The notes beneath the pieces are model-generated. The model searched no databases. It saw nothing but the letters and a program-made list of their open reading frames with translations, and was not told where the DNA came from. From the NCBI GenBank assembly GCA_020846515.1, contig JADLDX010000216.1, positions 1 to 9,351 of the forward strand: a stretch of 9,351 nucleotides of DNA. Reading direction: 5' to 3'. Made by a program: the position numbers and the translations under genes. The first letter of the stretch is position 1, and each line of letters begins with the position of its first letter. The DNA comes from Pirellulaceae bacterium. GTDB taxonomy: Bacteria; Planctomycetota; Planctomycetia; Pirellulales; Pirellulaceae. Shown here piece by piece: positions 1 to 7,978 of this stretch.

Positions 1-1
1 G

Positions 2-271
2 TTGACCAAGCTGGTAACGAGACCATTTCGTGGTTGGTATGTCACAGAAGACCTGAGTACGCAATCGTTGATTGGCCAGGAATGCGAGATCTGTTCTTCT
101 GAGGCTACACCAGAATATGGCCAGGTGCGTTTCAAGACCGACGGAGCGCCCTTGTTATTGAACGTTCGCACGGATGGTTCATATTTGGCCAAGGGTGCGC
201 GCGTTTGGATTACTCATTACGACGCTACACGTCGTGCTTATATCGTCTCCCCAACTTCTCAGGGTAACTAG
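2..271 (+). CDS. OB-fold domain protein, YqiJ-like (3' end, 5' truncated by window)
   Basis: Only the last 89 codons are visible; the frame is open to the window edge, so the TTG at position 2 is probably not the true start. The visible part is a compact beta-rich domain: LIGQECEI, then YGQVRFKTDG, APLLLNVRTDG, LAKGARVWITHYD and YIVSP. This is the strand and turn pattern of the OB-fold domain at the C-terminus of YqiJ/NfeD-type membrane proteins (DUF1449 family), whose N-terminal membrane segments would lie upstream of the window. In E. coli yqiJ directly precedes the flotillin gene yqiK, and the same order is seen here, with the TAG stop two bases before the flotillin ATG. The likely role is a partner of the flotillin in the membrane; the exact function is unknown. 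The assignment rests on the domain pattern and the neighbour together. A different NfeD-like OB protein cannot be excluded. Confidence 0.72.
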   Translation: MTKLVTRPFRGWYVTEDLSTQSLIGQECEICSSEATPEYGQVRFKTDGAPLLLNVRTDGSYLAKGARVWITHYDATRRAYIVSPTSQGN

Positions 272-273
272 TC

Positions 274-2319
274 ATGGCTCAGAACTTTCTGCTTCTCGCA
301 CAAGACTTGGGCGCCACCGGTTCGATGTTGCTCTATTTTGTCATCGCGTTTGGCGCGTTCCTTATGTTCCTGGTGGCCATCTTCACCGCGACCAACAAGT
401 TCTATGTCAAGGTTGGACCGGACGAAGCGGTGGTGCGCACCGGTTACGGGGGACTGAAAGTGGTTACCGCCAGTGGCACGATGGTAGTCCCGGTGTTTCA
501 TCGCGCCGAAAAGATGGATCTGACGCTCAAGAGTTTTGAGATTGCGCGCGAAGGGGCAGAGGGACTGATTTGCAAGGACAACATTCGTGCCGACATTCGC
601 GTGGCCTTTTTCATTCGTATCGACAAGACAATCGAAGAGATGAAAGAGGTAGCGCAATCGATCGGTTGCAAGCGAGCGAGCCAGGTCGAAACGTTACGTG
701 AATTGTTTGATGCCAAGTTTTCGGAAGCGCTCAAAACGGTGGGCAAACAATTCGACTTCGTGGAACTTTATGACAAACGTGAAAAGTTCAAGACCGAGAT
801 TCTGAAGGTCATCGGTACCGACTTGAACGGTTACAAGCTGGACGACTGTGCCATCGACTTCCTTGAGCAAACGCGATTGGAATTGCTCAATCCCAACAAC
901 ATTCTGGATGCTGAAGGTATCAAGAAGATCACGGAACTGACTTCCAATGAGAAGATTAAGGAAAACCATTTCACTCGCGAGCGCGAAAAGACGCTGAAGA
1001 AGCAAGACGTCGAAGCTCAAGAGGCCATCATGGAACTGGAACGTCAGCGTGTCGAAGCGATGGAGAGACAAAAACGCGAAATAGCGGAGATCGAAGCTCG
1101 TGAACATGCTGCCGCGTCCAAGGTGCGCGAAGAGACTCGTTTAGATGCTGAGCGCGCCCGCATTGCAACGGATGAAGAGTTGGGCATCGCTGAGGAAAAC
1201 AAACGCCGAACGGTGCTAGTGGCTCAGCGCAACAAAGAACGTACGGATGCTGTCGAGTTGCAACGCATCGAGCGCGATCGCATGCTGGAACAAACCGAAC
1301 GCGAACGTGTCGTTGGCATTGCCGGTGTCGAGAAGGACAAGGCATTGGAACTGGAACGCCGCAACATTCAAGAAGTTATTCGCGAACGAGTTATGGTGGA
1401 ACGGGCTGTGGTTGAGGAGCAGCAAAAGATCAAAGACACGGAGGCTTTTGCACTAGCCGACCGAACGAAACGGGTCGAAGTGGCGGCTGCGGAAACGCTG
1501 GCTGAACAAGCCATGGTGCGCGAAGTCAAAGCGGCTGAGTCCGGGCGCAAAGCGGCCGAATTGATCGCTGAGAAGATTCGCATTCAAGCCGAAGCGGAAC
1601 GCGACCAGGCCGAGAAACAAGCTGCGGCGACGAAGTTGTTGGCCGCAGCTGCCACCAGTGAACATGCCGCTGAGGGCCTGGCCGAAGCCGAAGTCATGTC
1701 GGCTCGAGCTGCCTCGGTGGAAAAGCAAGGCCTGGCCGAAGCCAAAGTCCTCAAAGAGAAACTGTCCAGTGAAGCCCAAGGCATTACCGAGAAAGCGGCT
1801 GCGATGAAGGAACTGGATGCTGTCGGACGCGATCACGAAGAATTCAAATTGCGATTGGAAAAAGAACGTTCGATCGACGTGGCCGCTATCGATGCGCAGC
1901 GCGACGTAGCCGTCCAACAGGCTGTTGTCATCAGCGAAGCCCTCAAGAGTGCCAAGATCGATATCGTGGGCGGCGACGGCGACTTCTTCCAGCAAATATC
2001 GGCGGCAGTGCAGGGCGGCAAATCCATCGATCGATTTGTCAACAACTCGAAAGTGATGACCGATATCAAAGAGACTTTCTTCAACGGCGACGCGGCGCAC
2101 TTTCAGGAAAGCTTGCAGAGTCTGATTGGTCAATTCAACCTCAGCAGTAGCGACCTGCGCGACTTGAGTATCGCTACGCTAGTTGCCAAGCAGCTAGTCG
2201 GTGATGGGCCAGTCGATGTGCGTCAAAAGTTGATCAAGCTGCTGGGTACGGCGGACACGCTTAACTTGGCCGACAAGCCGCTGGCTACATTGCTCAACGG
2301 CCATTCAGGTAAGAAGTAA
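274..2319 (+). CDS. yqiK: Flotillin / SPFH-domain protein, YqiK-like
   Basis: A 681-residue membrane scaffold protein of the flotillin family, expected to oligomerise in membrane microdomains. Residues about 17-37 form one hydrophobic anchor (LLYFVIAFGAFLMFLVAIF). Residues about 43-210 are the SPFH/band-7 domain, including EAVVRTGYGG, VVPVFHRAEKMDL, ICKDNIRADIRVAFFIRI and a terminal LDDCAIDFLEQT. Residues about 215-555 are an almost continuous Glu/Arg/Ala-rich coiled coil with the EA-type repeats typical of flotillins. The flotillin C-terminal motif AKIDIVGGDG starts at residue 560 and a globular tail follows. It is longer than E. coli YqiK (about 550 residues), mainly through the coiled coil. 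The ATG at 274 is preceded by AGGG at 261-264, inside the previous gene, and lies two bases after that gene's stop, so translation is probably coupled. The family call is secure; the specific cellular role is inferred. Confidence 0.95.
   Translation: MAQNFLLLAQDLGATGSMLLYFVIAFGAFLMFLVAIFTATNKFYVKVGPDEAVVRTGYGGLKVVTASGTMVVPVFHRAEKMDLTLKSFEIAREGAEGLICKDNIRADIRVAFFIRIDKTIEEMKEVAQSIGCKRASQVETLRELFDAKFSEALKTVGKQFDFVELYDKREKFKTEILKVIGTDLNGYKLDDCAIDFLEQTRLELLNPNNILDAEGIKKITELTSNEKIKENHFTREREKTLKKQDVEAQEAIMELERQRVEAMERQKREIAEIEAREHAAASKVREETRLDAERARIATDEELGIAEENKRRTVLVAQRNKERTDAVELQRIERDRMLEQTERERVVGIAGVEKDKALELERRNIQEVIRERVMVERAVVEEQQKIKDTEAFALADRTKRVEVAAAETLAEQAMVREVKAAESGRKAAELIAEKIRIQAEAERDQAEKQAAATKLLAAAATSEHAAEGLAEAEVMSARAASVEKQGLAEAKVLKEKLSSEAQGITEKAAAMKELDAVGRDHEEFKLRLEKERSIDVAAIDAQRDVAVQQAVVISEALKSAKIDIVGGDGDFFQQISAAVQGGKSIDRFVNNSKVMTDIKETFFNGDAAHFQESLQSLIGQFNLSSSDLRDLSIATLVAKQLVGDGPVDVRQKLIKLLGTADTLNLADKPLATLLNGHSGKK
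1675..1749 (+). repeat. 21-bp direct repeat inside the flotillin coiled coil
   Basis: A 21-bp segment at 1675-1695 (GGCCTGGCCGAAGCC followed by GAAGTC) recurs at 1729-1749 with one mismatch, 54 bp apart. It encodes GLAEAEV and GLAEAKV, exactly 18 residues apart. It probably reflects duplication within the Ala/Glu-rich heptad region. Confidence 0.75.
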
Positions 2320-2336
2320 GTTCGCAAGTTGCGCCG

Positions 2337-2446
2337 CTTAAGCTGTAGCCACCGTCGCCAGACGGTGGACTCTTAAGCTGTAGCCACTGTCGCCAGACAG
2401 TGGACACGGCTGGACGCTCGGTAGCCACCGTCGCCAGACGGTGGAC
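2337..2446. repeat. Three-copy REP-like palindromic repeat cluster
   Basis: Three copies of a unit around GTAGCC-ACCGTC-GCCA-GACGGT-GGAC lie between the flotillin and the ATPase gene. Each forms a hairpin with an 8-bp stem and a GCCA loop: 2349-2368, 2384-2403 and 2425-2444. Copies 1 and 3 have stem CCACCGTC/GACGGTGG. Copy 2 has CCACTGTC/GACAGTGG, so one stem pair has changed on both sides and pairing is kept. Copies 1 and 2 share a CTTAAGCTGTAGC left flank; copies 2 and 3 share a right flank resembling CGGCTGGA. No T-run follows, so these are not ordinary terminators. Repeats of this style are REP elements mobilised in trans by RAYT transposases in many bacteria; no RAYT is in the window. 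Confidence 0.85.
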
Positions 2447-2471
2447 TCGGCTGGATGCGAGTGACTGGGCT

Positions 2472-2484
2472 ACAAGCGGCTTGT
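2472..2484. repeat. Small hairpin, possible degenerate fourth REP unit
   Basis: ACAAG-CGG-CTTGT forms a 5-bp stem with a 3-base loop just downstream of the REP cluster, in a GGGCTACAAGCGGC context. It does not share the GCCA loop and may be an unrelated palindrome. Confidence 0.35.
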
Positions 2485-2524
2485 CGCTGAATCGCATCGT
2501 TTCTGCTCACGTGATTAGATTACT

Positions 2525-2531
2525 GAAAGGG
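2525..2531 (+). promoter_or_regulatory. Ribosome binding site of the giant ATPase gene
   Basis: GAAAGGG lies 11 bases upstream of the ATG at 2543 and is the best Shine-Dalgarno match there. The AGG at 2538-2540 is too close to the start to serve. This supports the ATG at 2543, which also gives the N-terminus expected for the family. Confidence 0.5.
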
Positions 2532-2542
2532 CTAGCCAGGCG

Positions 2543-5500
2543 ATGACAGCCGATTCGTTGCAGACATCTACGTACGAAGTGCAGCGCCAACGCCTGGCCG
2601 ATGGCGCAGCCGAGCTTCGCGAACGCTTTCAGTTTCTCAACGAGCAGCGGGCGGAGGTCTTTGGCAATCTCGACACTCGCCTGCTCGCGACGCTGCACGT
2701 TACTACCGACCACAACTGCATACCGCGCGATCTGATTTCTTTAGGTTCGCACTTGCTATTGGGTTACAACGTACAGTTTGGGCTCAAGACGGAAGTTGTT
2801 CCCAAAGATGTCTTTAGCCTGTATCGCTTAGATGGCGAGCAAGCGATCGAAGAGCCACTTTCGCTGTGGATGGATGAACGCTTCCTGCGAGATTTTTCCG
2901 ATTTATATCGCTACTATAAGAACACCTTCTTCAGCAGCTTCTTTCAACTTGGACCCCATTACTACATGGTGTTCCAGGTCGGCAAGACACCGCAGGACAT
3001 CAAGGCCTTTAAATGGGTCGTCGACGGAGACAAGCTGCGATACCTGGATAATCGCAGCGATCAAGAGATTCGCTATCCCGAACAACACGACTTTCGCTGG
3101 CAGCGAGCCAGCCGAGATCAACATCGCTCAGGTGCTCATCCGCATGTTTCCATAGGTGACATGGTCTTTGTCGAATGCATCGGCGGAGACCTGACCATCA
3201 AGATTGAGGACAACACGACCAGCGGCAGCGGCATCTTCAGCGAACCAGTTGACAACCCTGATCAGACCTTAGACGACGCCGAGATTTACTCGTGCATTCT
3301 CGGCAATTTAGTGTTGCTGAAAATTCGGCCCTATCAAGAACGAGACTTCCGACACTTTGTGTATAGCGTCAAGAGTCGTCAGGCGATTCGGTTGGATGCC
3401 ATGCGGCAAACTTGTACGCAATTGCCCGATGATCATGGCATCATCTTTCCCGGCGGAGTTTATCTTCAGACCGGCAGCTACAAACTTTTCGATCATGGTC
3501 TGACCGACGTGCTCTACCAGCGTACGGTGGCTGCGCCCAATGGCGAAGATTTCTTATATCAATTCTTTCAACCGACTTCAGGTACTTATCTGCATCTGCG
3601 TTACAACTTGATCCGTCAGGAAGTTGATACGCCTTTGGTTTGTCATGGCCAGGCATTTCTTGAAGACGGCCGAATGGTCACCATGCGCGTGCACGAAGCG
3701 CCGCAAAAGCATCATGCCTTGCAAATGTGGCGCACGCCTTTTGTTGGGCCAAACTACAGAGTCCATGTCACTACCGATTCGATGCTGTACACGATCGGCA
3801 ATCGCGATCTGGTTCGCTGCCTAGCGGAGTGCCAGGAGGTGCTTCATCTAATTGATAAAGATGAATCGTACGCTGACCTCTATGTTGATTTGGTCAAACG
3901 CACAAACGATATCTTGGACAGTTATTTCTGGCTGGATCGCGAGGAAACTCAGCGACTGGCCCAGCCACTGACGACCATTCGCGATGCGGCCACGGCTGCG
4001 GTCGACGAGTACGAAAAGGTTATTCGCGTTCGCAACGAAACGGCGGCGGAACTGGTCAAGACACAGACGGCCGTCAGCGAACTGCTCAAAGCGGCCGAAC
4101 GGTCGCGATTCGAATCGCTGGAAGCGTTCGTCAAAATGCTGCGCGATATGCGGACCTGGCGTGGCCATTGTAGCGGCTTGCGCGAACTAAGAACCATTGA
4201 CCTATCGGCCGTAGAGAAGTTGGAGCACGACCTGCAAGAAGCCAGCCTGCGAATAGGTCATCGCTGCGTGCAGTTCTTGCTCCAGCCGACCTCACTGGAG
4301 GCCTATCACCAGCGCATCGAGGCGGCTGGAGCGAAGGTGATGCAGGTCAAATCAGTGGCTCAGGGGCGTGAACTGGAAAAAGAGTTTCAGGACATTGCCA
4401 CTGCGTTGGAGTTATTGATTGAAACGATCTCGGGTCTGCAAATAGACGATCTGACACAACGTACGGCCATCGTCGATCGCACCGGAGACCAACTAGCTGA
4501 TCTGAATCGTGCGCGATCAAGTTTGAAAGCGCATTTGCGAGACTTGTTAGGCGGCGAGTTGGAGGCGGAATTTGCATCGCAGTCCAAGCTGCTGGATCAA
4601 GCATCGGCGGGAGCGCTAGATGCCGCAGACCAACCGGAAAAAGTCGATGATGCACTTACTCGGACCATGTTGCAGATCGAAGAGTTGGAGGGACGCTTTG
4701 CAGAACACGAAGGTCTCTTGGAACGTTTGCATGAGAAGCGCGAAGCGTGGGTAACGGCCTTCGAGGCTCGTCGGATTCAGCTGGTCGAGGCTCGATCGCG
4801 TCGAGCAGACGGACTGGTTACTGCCGCCCAACGTATTCTCACCGGTATCGCTTCACGCGTAGAACGCATCGATGATGGCGATGCGCTTCGAGCGTATTTC
4901 GTGTCCGATCCAATGGTCGACAAAGTTCGCAAGATTGCGGACCAATTGCGACAGCTGGGGGACTCCGTGCGCGTCGAAGACGTGCTCGGTCGATTGAAAA
5001 CACTAGCCGATGACGCTCTTCGACAGCAACGCGACCGCCAGGAATTGTTCGTCGATGGACAGGATCTTATACGTCTAGGGCAACACGTCTTCGCTGTTCA
5101 TCGCCAACCGATTGAATTGACGACCATCGTGCGTGATGGCAATTTAATGTTGCATCTGACCGGAACGCAGTTCTACCAGCCTTTAGTCGAACGAAACGGC
5201 GACGGCACAATCGTGGTGCCCGTCGAACTTGAACAAGCCAAGGACCTGTGGTCGCAAAGTCTGCCAAGTGAATCCGACGAGGTGTATCGTGGGGAGAAAC
5301 TAGCCTTCGATGTCTTCCAGCAGTGGCGAAAGGGAGAATCGGTTGGTTCATGGGACTGGCGCCAATTTCAGGCAGCGGACGCAGATGGTCGCGTGGTCTG
5401 GCTGCGGCAGTGGATGCAGCATCAATATCAATCTGGTTATTCGCGCGGTGTGCATGATCACGACGGGGTATCGATCCTGGGCGAACTAACGCGATTGTTT

Positions 5501-7978
5501 TATGCGCTTGGTTTGCTAAAACACTCACCCGCGACTCGCGGTCTGGCCTGGTTCGCCTGGCAACACTTTGTGCCACAGATAGATCGCCAGTCCGTCATGT
5601 TGTGGGTTAGCAGTTATGCGTCGTTGACCGGTGCGCTGCCTGGTAATTCGCGCGCCCAAGCAGATGCGACGCGAGGTCTGCAGCAGGATCATCGAAGGGG
5701 CGGTAACGCTATCGTAGGTCAACTGCGTCAACTACTGCGAAAGCATGTGGAGGCAGATCTGTTGCGAGGTCTGCGGCTAGGACCGGCCAGCGCCTATCTG
5801 TTCGATCAATTAATGGCGCATGCGGTTTCAGCTACTTCACCTAGCGCATCCGAGACCAGCGCATCCGAGATCAAGGCATCCGAGATCAACGAACCTGTCA
5901 CAAGTGATCGAGCCGCGGACTGGTTCGAGAAATTTACCAAACATATTAATAGCCAGGCTATGTCGGTCATTGGTTCGTCTCTGAACAGGCATCGCCACGA
6001 ACCAAAACGGTTATGGCAATTGGGTATGAGCCTGGTCGATCAGGCGTTGTCTGGTGAAATGGAGGACCAATCCGATCGGTTTGATTCGCTGAGAGATTAC
6101 CGATTTGAACTGGTGCGTTTAATCATTGATCGCCTGGCGATCGAGCGGTCTGACGTCGACCGGTCATTCGCCGTCCATGATTGGGCCGCGAGCCAAGCGA
6201 GCGCAAGCTGCGTTATCACGGGCTTGCGTGGCGATCACCCGCGAATCGCCGCAGGTCAGATGCGATTGCAATATCATGAATTCATGGAGCGGTTGACACG
6301 CTACACCGATCGCGTCGAACCCCGATTTTATGCGTTGCAGAATAAGAAACGCGAATTGCTACATAGAGCCGAACAAAAACTTCGAGCCAGTGAGTTCAAA
6401 GCTCGCGTACTAACCAGCTTCGTACGCAATCGCTTGATTGATGAAGTATTTTTGCCAAGGATCGGTGAAAACCTAGCCAAGCAACTGGGATCAGCCGGTG
6501 AGAATAAACGTACGGATCGAATGGGACTATTGCTACTGGTCAGTCCGCCTGGTTACGGTAAGACGACGTTGATGGAGTACATCGCCAATCGATTAGGCTT
6601 AGTGTTCGTGAAGATTAACGGGCCAGCGCTGGGGCATCAAATTCGTTCGCTGGATCCGGCCGAAGCTACCAATGCGGCCGCGCGGGAGGAGGTCAATCGC
6701 ATCAACCTGGCGCTGGAAATGGGTGACAACGTCATGCTGTACTTGGATGACATTCAGCATTGTCACACCGAACTGCTTCAGAAGTTCATTCCTTTGTGCG
6801 ATGCCACGCGTCGTATTGAAGGAGTGTGGGAAGGACAACCCAAAACATACGATCTACGAGGTCGTAAAGTGGCTGTTGTGATGGCGGGTAATCCGTATAC
6901 GGAGAGTGGCGGTCGCTTTCAGATTCCTGACATGTTGGCCAATCGTGCGGACGTCTACAACTTGGGCGAGATTATTGGTGGTGCCAGCCAGGCGTTTGAG
7001 CAGAGTTATTTAGAAAACTGCCTGGCCAACAACAGCGCGCTGATACCTCTGGCTCGAGCCTGTCGCGAGGATCAAATGGCTCTGATCAGAGCCGCCGAAC
7101 AAGGTTCAACCGGTTCGCTAGATTTGACCAGTAATTTTTCATCGGACCAAGTCAGCGAAATGCTGTCCGTCCTGCGCAAACTTGTGAAAGTTCGCGACAT
7201 TGTCTTGCAAGTGAATCGTACTTACATTCAAAGTGCTGCTCAGGCCGATGCCTACCGGACTGAGCCACCGTTTAAACTGCAGGGCAGTTATCGAAACATG
7301 AACCGCATCGCTGAAAAAGTGGTGGCGGTTATGAATGATGACGAGTTGATGACATTGGTGGTTTCGTCGTATGAACAGGATGCGCAGACTCTCACACGCG
7401 ATGGCGAATCTAATCTACTAAAGTTCCGCGAGCTAATCGGCAGCATGTCGGCGGCTCAGCAAGAACGTTGGCAACAGATTTGTTATGCCTACGTGGAAAG
7501 TGTCCGGCTCGGGGACCTGGCTGGAGATGATCAGGCACTTCAGGTTCTAAAATCGTTGGCTGCCATTCGCGATGGGCTGGAAACAATTCGACGCGAGATC
7601 AGCACTGCAGTTCAAAAGCAGGGCTCGACGACGAGCGATACAGATTCCATGCGTGACGGACTGGAGAATCTGACGATTCAGTTGAAGCAGATGGGGGACA
7701 GTCTGGTCGAACAACTTGCACGTACTGGTGAAACATTGGAGCGTCAGGCGAGTCAATTGCCTGATCAGAAGGTACTTGTGCAACATAGCGTACCTCGCTC
7801 GATGACTGAACTAGTGCGTTCGCAATATCAACTGCTGTACGATGGCCTCAAACATTTGTTGGAGCAGAACAGTTCCCACTCGGCATCCTTTGAGCGTTTG
7901 CGACACTCGTTGACGGAAGTCCTTGGACAGTATGGACATCTTCAAGCCGAGATCGATCTAGCCAACAAAGCACCTTAA
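2543..7978 (+). CDS. Giant coiled-coil AAA-type ATPase ('DNA repair ATPase' / DUF3686-type family)
   Basis: An 1811-residue, apparently cytosolic protein with no clear signal peptide or membrane segment. Residues about 1-45 are helical. Residues about 45-440 are rich in beta strands and aromatics and match what I recall of the DUF3686 region. Residues about 470-845 are mostly coiled coil. A short beta insert (about 845-890, HVFAVHRQPIELT to GTQFYQPL) is followed by helices and a linker with a tandem repeat (1102-1116). The ATPase module is at about 1327-1500: Walker A SPPGYGKTT with K1340 and T1341, Walker B LYLDDIQH with D1402 and D1403, sensor-1 MAGNPYTE with N1450, and a possible arginine finger R1468 in ANRADVY. 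R1584 or R1588 in GSYRNMNRI may be sensor 2. Residues about 1668-1811 are a second coiled coil. The gene lies downstream of a flotillin gene on the same strand. The ATPase fold is secure; a role in DNA repair is only an inherited family name, and remodelling of flotillin-associated complexes is my inference. Confidence 0.88.
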   Translation: MTADSLQTSTYEVQRQRLADGAAELRERFQFLNEQRAEVFGNLDTRLLATLHVTTDHNCIPRDLISLGSHLLLGYNVQFGLKTEVVPKDVFSLYRLDGEQAIEEPLSLWMDERFLRDFSDLYRYYKNTFFSSFFQLGPHYYMVFQVGKTPQDIKAFKWVVDGDKLRYLDNRSDQEIRYPEQHDFRWQRASRDQHRSGAHPHVSIGDMVFVECIGGDLTIKIEDNTTSGSGIFSEPVDNPDQTLDDAEIYSCILGNLVLLKIRPYQERDFRHFVYSVKSRQAIRLDAMRQTCTQLPDDHGIIFPGGVYLQTGSYKLFDHGLTDVLYQRTVAAPNGEDFLYQFFQPTSGTYLHLRYNLIRQEVDTPLVCHGQAFLEDGRMVTMRVHEAPQKHHALQMWRTPFVGPNYRVHVTTDSMLYTIGNRDLVRCLAECQEVLHLIDKDESYADLYVDLVKRTNDILDSYFWLDREETQRLAQPLTTIRDAATAAVDEYEKVIRVRNETAAELVKTQTAVSELLKAAERSRFESLEAFVKMLRDMRTWRGHCSGLRELRTIDLSAVEKLEHDLQEASLRIGHRCVQFLLQPTSLEAYHQRIEAAGAKVMQVKSVAQGRELEKEFQDIATALELLIETISGLQIDDLTQRTAIVDRTGDQLADLNRARSSLKAHLRDLLGGELEAEFASQSKLLDQASAGALDAADQPEKVDDALTRTMLQIEELEGRFAEHEGLLERLHEKREAWVTAFEARRIQLVEARSRRADGLVTAAQRILTGIASRVERIDDGDALRAYFVSDPMVDKVRKIADQLRQLGDSVRVEDVLGRLKTLADDALRQQRDRQELFVDGQDLIRLGQHVFAVHRQPIELTTIVRDGNLMLHLTGTQFYQPLVERNGDGTIVVPVELEQAKDLWSQSLPSESDEVYRGEKLAFDVFQQWRKGESVGSWDWRQFQAADADGRVVWLRQWMQHQYQSGYSRGVHDHDGVSILGELTRLFYALGLLKHSPATRGLAWFAWQHFVPQIDRQSVMLWVSSYASLTGALPGNSRAQADATRGLQQDHRRGGNAIVGQLRQLLRKHVEADLLRGLRLGPASAYLFDQLMAHAVSATSPSASETSASEIKASEINEPVTSDRAADWFEKFTKHINSQAMSVIGSSLNRHRHEPKRLWQLGMSLVDQALSGEMEDQSDRFDSLRDYRFELVRLIIDRLAIERSDVDRSFAVHDWAASQASASCVITGLRGDHPRIAAGQMRLQYHEFMERLTRYTDRVEPRFYALQNKKRELLHRAEQKLRASEFKARVLTSFVRNRLIDEVFLPRIGENLAKQLGSAGENKRTDRMGLLLLVSPPGYGKTTLMEYIANRLGLVFVKINGPALGHQIRSLDPAEATNAAAREEVNRINLALEMGDNVMLYLDDIQHCHTELLQKFIPLCDATRRIEGVWEGQPKTYDLRGRKVAVVMAGNPYTESGGRFQIPDMLANRADVYNLGEIIGGASQAFEQSYLENCLANNSALIPLARACREDQMALIRAAEQGSTGSLDLTSNFSSDQVSEMLSVLRKLVKVRDIVLQVNRTYIQSAAQADAYRTEPPFKLQGSYRNMNRIAEKVVAVMNDDELMTLVVSSYEQDAQTLTRDGESNLLKFRELIGSMSAAQQERWQQICYAYVESVRLGDLAGDDQALQVLKSLAAIRDGLETIRREISTAVQKQGSTTSDTDSMRDGLENLTIQLKQMGDSLVEQLARTGETLERQASQLPDQKVLVQHSVPRSMTELVRSQYQLLYDGLKHLLEQNSSHSASFERLRHSLTEVLGQYGHLQAEIDLANKAP
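5846..5890 (+). repeat. In-frame 15-bp tandem repeat (three units)
   Basis: Three head-to-tail units, GCATCCGAGACCAGC, GCATCCGAGATCAAG and GCATCCGAGATCAAC, lie at 5846, 5861 and 5876. They encode ASETS-ASEIK-ASEIN (residues 1102-1116 of the ATPase), in a Ser/Thr/Ala/Glu-rich stretch that looks like a flexible linker before the ATPase half. Because the unit is a multiple of three, copy-number changes would not break the frame. Confidence 0.9.

Noticed and set aside
1453..2133. 226-codon antisense open frame within the flotillin gene
   Set aside because: It mirrors the Ala/Glu/Lys-rich coiled-coil codons; the flotillin frame has a continuous recognisable domain structure, and the antisense product is low-complexity with no start signal.
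2349..2444. Intrinsic terminator after the flotillin gene
   Set aside because: The hairpins have no following T-run, and they are spaced repeats of one unit, which fits REP elements better.
2337..2446. CRISPR array
   Set aside because: Only three copies, spacing of 35 and 41 bp between equivalent points, spacers partly alike, and no cas genes.
5067..5576. 169-codon antisense open frame within the ATPase gene
   Set aside because: Arg/Pro-rich product with no recognisable domain, lying wholly inside a well-supported gene.
6202..6228. CGCAAGC...GCTTGCG inverted repeat inside the ATPase gene, considered as a REP insertion
   Set aside because: The right arm encodes part of VITGLRGDHPR, which looks like a core motif of the family, so the match is more likely chance in conserved coding sequence.
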